DNA of 52,059 bases, taken from assembly GCA_021741155.1 (NCBI GenBank), contig JAIOYP010000028.1, positions 1-52,059 on the forward strand, given 5' to 3'. The position numbers and the translations under genes are program-made. Shown in pieces: positions 49,243-52,059 of the stretch. Position 1 is the stretch's first letter, and every line of letters starts with the position of its first letter. Under the pieces are notes generated by a model that was given only the letters and a program-made list of their open reading frames with translations, searched no databases and was not told the DNA's origin. The stretch is from Flavobacteriales bacterium (GTDB taxonomy: Bacteria > Bacteroidota > Bacteroidia > UBA10329).

Positions 49243-49849
49243 GCCGCAAAGCTATAAAGTTTTCATAGGAAGCTCTTTCATCCAGTTTGGGAATGAAGTA
49301 GAAAACGGGGTAGTTTTCAACAGCAGATTCACCAATCCGACAGACGAAAAACTGTTAGAACTCACCCAAGAATTGGAAACAGGAAATGGACTCAATATCC
49401 TAGTTGAAGGAAATACAGCCGAGAATTGGGCAAGCTTCAACTCTCACTTCAAAACTATAGAAGCCGCTGGCGGATTGGTGCAAAATGAAGTTGGCGATTG
49501 GCTTTTTATCCATCGCAACGGCATGTGGGATTTGCCAAAAGGCAAGTTGGAAAAGGGCGAAAGCATTGAAGAATGTGCGGTGCGCGAGGTTGCGGAAGAA
49601 TGCGGCATTGTGGAACCAACCATCATCCGACCGCTTTCAACCACCTTCCATACATATATACTAAAGGGTCAACGAATCCTGAAACCAACCTATTGGTTTC
49701 TGATGAAAAGTGCTGATACGTCTAAACTCATTCCTCAAACGGAAGAAGGGATTACGGAGGTGAAGTGGATTGCGACAAAGGAGGCAATTGAACTTGGAAA
49801 GGAATCGTTCGGTTCTATTCGGGCGGTGGTTAAAGAAGGTATGACCTAA
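49241..49849 (+). CDS. NUDIX hydrolase
   Basis: With the start at ATG 49241 (MPQSYKVFIGSSFIQFGNEV) the protein has 202 residues; ATG 49235 is equally possible. An N-terminal domain of about 70 residues precedes the NUDIX domain, whose box is GKLEKGESIEECAVREVAEE then CGI (GX5EX7REUXEEXGI, complete) near residue 105. The substrate is a nucleoside diphosphate linked to another group, unspecified. It is divergent from pyrE with overlapping start codons; in Bacteroidota this pair is commonly adjacent. A weak TACTTTAG sequence lies about 27 nt upstream. Confidence 0.92.
   Translation: MPQSYKVFIGSSFIQFGNEVENGVVFNSRFTNPTDEKLLELTQELETGNGLNILVEGNTAENWASFNSHFKTIEAAGGLVQNEVGDWLFIHRNGMWDLPKGKLEKGESIEECAVREVAEECGIVEPTIIRPLSTTFHTYILKGQRILKPTYWFLMKSADTSKLIPQTEEGITEVKWIATKEAIELGKESFGSIRAVVKEGMT
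49247..49254 (-). promoter_or_regulatory. -7 box TAGCTTTG of pyrE
   Basis: Exact TAnnTTTG on the minus strand, only CGGC before the pyrE ATG, and placed inside the first codons of the divergent NUDIX gene. No TTG element at the normal spacing. Confidence 0.5.
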
Positions 49850-49851
49850 CA

Positions 49852-49928
49852 CGTCATGGCAATCCGCCTGAGGCAGAGAAGCAATCCTTGATTCAGATTG
49901 CCGCGTTCGTTCCTCACACGCAATGACG
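49852..49928. repeat. Dispersed palindromic element, CGTCATGGC ... GCAATGACG
   Basis: Terminal inverted CGTCATgGC/GCaATGACG surround CCGCCTGAGGC and AGATTGCCGCGTTCGTTCC. It shares its right half with the copy inside the AddB-like gene at 4808-4833. It fills the 87-bp gap between convergent NUDIX and thioredoxin-fold genes and may serve as a terminator. Confidence 0.7.
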
Positions 49929-49935
49929 CCAATCG

Positions 49936-51354
49936 TTACTTCCCTACTCCTTTCCGACCTTCGGCTTTTAGCTTTTCGCTTAGCGACATGAGCTCGCCTT
50001 GCGCGCCTTTTGATGGGTCTTTGGCAGGTACGCTGTAGAATTTCCCTTTCGGATCGATGATGAAGAAAAGCGGCAAGCTTTTGATGTCATAATCATCGAT
50101 GATGGAACTGGAAATTTCGACACCTCCGAATTCCCAATTGATGTTCATCTGCTTTTGAAGCGATTGCATTTCGGCTTTTGAATTCCCCACACAAACAGTC
50201 ACGAAACGTATGTTCTTGAACTCTTCCTTAAGGTTGGGAATTACGTGCGTTTCTCGTTGGCAATAGCCGTTCTTGGCATCCGTCAACTCCAGAAAAACGT
50301 AAGTTCCTTCAAAATCGGAAAGATGCTTTTCAACTCCTTCCACCGTTTTGAAAGCGATTTCTGGAGCTTGTGTTCCTTTTGCCAGTTTTTCGTGCTTGGC
50401 GGCAATGTTTTTGGCAGCGTTGCCGAGGTAAGAATTGGAAGAAAGCGTAGCAAACTGCTTGAGTGCTCGGATTAAGTGTTCGTCTTCAAATTCGCGCTCT
50501 CCAAACAGACCATCCATTCCTTCAATCAAAATCATTCTCTCCACCGAGGTTTCCTTCAAATAAGGATCTTGCTCCATAAGCATGCGTTCTAGAATGGTAA
50601 AGGCCTCTTTACCCGCCAATGCCTTTTTACATTCTTCGTACCGATTGACAACGGCCAGTTTGTGAACTGCCCCTTGATGGAATTGAAGCAAAAAATCGAC
50701 ATAAGCGGGATTGTTGAACTGCGGCTTTACGTCCTTTAGATACTTGGCAAAAAGTCGGTCTCTATCGCTCAAGAATGTCTGTTCTACCGCAGCAATGGAA
50801 TACTTGATGTACTCTTTCACAAAAGGTTCTGCTGCGCTGAATTGCTTCGAAACCTTCTTCTCAAAAACCTCCAATCCTTTTGCTATCACGGCTGGATTTT
50901 TACGGCTGACCAAGGCTGGGTAAAGAACTTCCAAAAAAGCATCCAACGAATCATTAAACTGAATAATCTGCTCATTCATCTTGGCAGATTTTCCTCCTAA
51001 TATTTTGGGAGCGAAGAAATGTCGTTCGTAAAATGCTTGTGGCTTCTTCGGATCTTTTGCTGGCGGAACGAAGGTGAGTTCTAAGGTTTTATCCCGCTCG
51101 ATAAAGAAATCGGCACAGTTCTGTCCTACCTGTAAGAAGGCGTATTGCGTTTCGTTCGGAACAACTTTGAGTTCAAAACTACCATCCGCCTCGACTGTTT
51201 GCTTGGCAAGAACTCGTTCCTTTCCACTTACGGGATCGTCATAAACGCGTAGCTGAATTTCCTTCCCAATGGCTAATGGAGCAACTCCACGGATAATGGC
51301 ATGTTGCCCTTCTGAAAGCAGAGGAACGAAAAGAAGTATCCAGAAAAATCTCAT
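49936..51354 (-). CDS. Exported TlpA-like thioredoxin-fold protein lacking CxxC
   Basis: The 472-residue protein has a signal peptide (MRFFWILLFVPLLSEG), an N-terminal beta domain like DUF4369 (IIRGVAPLAIGKEIQLRVYD), a helical middle (residues 110-320) and a C-terminal thioredoxin fold from GTQAPEIAFKTVEGVEKHLS near residue 330. Where TlpA/ResA enzymes have WCxxC, this protein has NGYCQRETHV, keeping one Cys only; the cis-Pro loop is present (YDIKSLPLFFIIDPKGKFYS). It is therefore unlikely to be a dithiol oxidoreductase and may bind thiols or partners. Its ATG overlaps the coaD stop by 4 bp, so it is co-translated with coaD. Confidence 0.85.
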   Translation of the reverse strand: MRFFWILLFVPLLSEGQHAIIRGVAPLAIGKEIQLRVYDDPVSGKERVLAKQTVEADGSFELKVVPNETQYAFLQVGQNCADFFIERDKTLELTFVPPAKDPKKPQAFYERHFFAPKILGGKSAKMNEQIIQFNDSLDAFLEVLYPALVSRKNPAVIAKGLEVFEKKVSKQFSAAEPFVKEYIKYSIAAVEQTFLSDRDRLFAKYLKDVKPQFNNPAYVDFLLQFHQGAVHKLAVVNRYEECKKALAGKEAFTILERMLMEQDPYLKETSVERMILIEGMDGLFGEREFEDEHLIRALKQFATLSSNSYLGNAAKNIAAKHEKLAKGTQAPEIAFKTVEGVEKHLSDFEGTYVFLELTDAKNGYCQRETHVIPNLKEEFKNIRFVTVCVGNSKAEMQSLQKQMNINWEFGGVEISSSIIDDYDIKSLPLFFIIDPKGKFYSVPAKDPSKGAQGELMSLSEKLKAEGRKGVGK

Positions 51355-51815
51355 TTACTCAAGTCAAGTCCTTCGGGAACGAAACGCTGGGCGTCTCCTC
51401 CATTGATAAGTATATCACGGACAATCGTTGAATTTATTGCGGAGTACTCTTGAAGTGAGAGTAGAAAAACGGTGTCTAATTCGGGAACAAGCGTTTGATT
51501 GATGTGCGCAATGCTGCGTTCAAATTCGAAATCGGCTGAGGTTCTTAAACCTCTTAATATGTAATTGGCGCCAACTTCTTTACAGTAATCCACCGTCATT
51601 CCCAAGTAGGTCTCGACTCTAACCCTTGGTTCATTCCTAAACGTGAAACGAATCATTTCGAGCCTGCGCTCCAGCGAATACATGTACTTTTTGCTGGAGT
51701 TGGTGCCGATGGCAACGATAATTTCATCGAACAAGGGAACCGCCCGATGAATGATGTCTTCATGACCTTTTGTGATTGGATCGAATGATCCTGGAAAAAC
51801 TGCAATTCGTTTCAT
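51351..51815 (-). CDS. coaD: Phosphopantetheine adenylyltransferase
   Basis: CoaD transfers AMP from ATP to 4'-phosphopantetheine, the fourth step of coenzyme A synthesis. The 154-residue protein has the nucleotidyltransferase motif AVFPGSFDPITKGHEDII with T/HxxH-like GH, then YILRGLRTSADFEFERSIAH, and a C-terminal AINSTIVRDILING in place of the usual ISSSxVRE motif. The length is standard. It is the first of two genes with the thioredoxin-fold protein (4-bp overlap). Confidence 0.95.
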   Translation of the reverse strand: MKRIAVFPGSFDPITKGHEDIIHRAVPLFDEIIVAIGTNSSKKYMYSLERRLEMIRFTFRNEPRVRVETYLGMTVDYCKEVGANYILRGLRTSADFEFERSIAHINQTLVPELDTVFLLSLQEYSAINSTIVRDILINGGDAQRFVPEGLDLSK

Positions 51816-51860
51816 AGGTGATTGTTACACTAGTTCGTGAAGATACAGACACATGATTTA

Positions 51861-51930
51861 GCCACAGATGCACAGATTTTCACGGATTACTCGGATTGGT
51901 ATTCAGTGAAAAATCTGTGTAAATCTGTGT
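51861..51930. repeat. Intergenic palindrome, CACAGAT...ATCTGTG type
   Basis: GCCACAGATGCACAGATTTT, CAC and GTGAAAAATCTGTG, TAAATCTGTGT form long imperfect arms around ACGGATTACTCGGATTGG. It belongs to the same broad class as the copy at 4246-4332. Confidence 0.65.
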
Positions 51931-51955
51931 ATTCTAAGACCTGTGCAACTTTTTT

Positions 51956-52059
51956 TTAGTGACTGATTTGAACATAAGGTTCAGTTCTGTTCACCACTGC
52001 AAAAATGCGATAAACAAGTTTGCAAGCTATAGTATTGAGAACAACCATTCTGTGTTTTC
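51956..52059 (-). CDS. C-terminal fragment of an IS110/IS116-type transposase, cut by window edge
   Basis: The last 34 codons of a minus-strand frame read MVVLNTIACKLVYRIFAVVN then RTEPYVQISH and a TAA stop at 51958-51956. The pattern (conserved N-x-x-x-x-K-x-x-Y/I-x-x-x, then a short polar tail ending near PYV) is that of IS110-family transposase C-termini. IS110 enzymes are RuvC-like transposases guided by a bridge RNA from the element's end. The rest lies outside the window, so family assignment is tentative. Confidence 0.65.
   Translation of the reverse strand, partial: KHRMVVLNTIACKLVYRIFAVVNRTEPYVQISH

Overview
The window is chromosomal DNA of a Bacteroidota bacterium, most likely from the order Flavobacteriales. 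The evidence is the TAnnTTTG-type -7 promoter boxes, the fused lpxC-fabZ gene, a PorX regulator of type IX secretion (T9SS), a protein with a T9SS C-terminal sorting domain, a large surface protein with PKD/Ig-like repeats, Bacteroidetes-type lipoprotein signals, and the absence of strong Shine-Dalgarno sequences. It is a draft-like window: a large repeat protein is cut by the left edge and an IS110-type transposase is cut by the right edge.

Layout. 1-4.1 kb: partial surface repeat protein and two exported MORN/YwqK-type repeat proteins. 4.6-7.4 kb: AddB-like helicase/nuclease carrying a dispersed palindrome in frame. 7.5-7.85 kb: an unmistakable msrB pseudogene with two nonsense codons. 7.85-11.7 kb: lipid A operon lpxD-lpxC/fabZ-lpxA plus an ABC ATPase. 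11.8-16 kb: HD hydrolase, porX, and an overlapping DUF1003/channel-like membrane pair. 16-21.1 kb: SET protein, tsaE, alanine dehydrogenase, two rhomboid proteases and an EEP-family hydrolase in one direction. 21.1-30.5 kb: peptide-type binding lipoprotein, TIGR02757 protein, T9SS serine hydrolase, rhodanese lipoprotein, DUF547 protein, YebC, and a beta-trefoil/GT39 fusion. 30.6-34 kb: acyl-CoA-binding protein, AlkB hydroxylase, a degenerate spacer, PfkA and a SiaC-like protein. 34-38.8 kb: binding protein and two unusually large Opp/Dpp-type permeases in one operon.

39.1-48.4 kb is a 9.2-kb integrative element inserted in the 3' end of tRNA-Pro(TGG). The att repeat is 45 bp and exact. The element carries a tyrosine integrase, an excisionase-like HTH protein, a RepA-like ATPase with a C-terminal HTH, a zinc-finger/Toprim-like primase, a XRE regulator, and a cargo block of four exported proteins. 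I see no relaxase, coupling protein or phage structural gene. Its unusual DNA features are six tandem 9-bp repeats between the ATPase and primase genes, TTGCAAGT arm-site-like repeats inside both ends, palindromic operators beside both regulators, and its own terminator placed behind tRNA-Pro while the apparent original terminator sits outside the right att. This element is the best candidate for an undescribed system in the window.

48.4-52.06 kb returns to host genes: tRNA-Arg, pyrE with a divergent NUDIX gene whose start codon overlaps it, a thioredoxin-fold lipid/envelope-type protein, coaD, palindromic repeats and the IS110 fragment.
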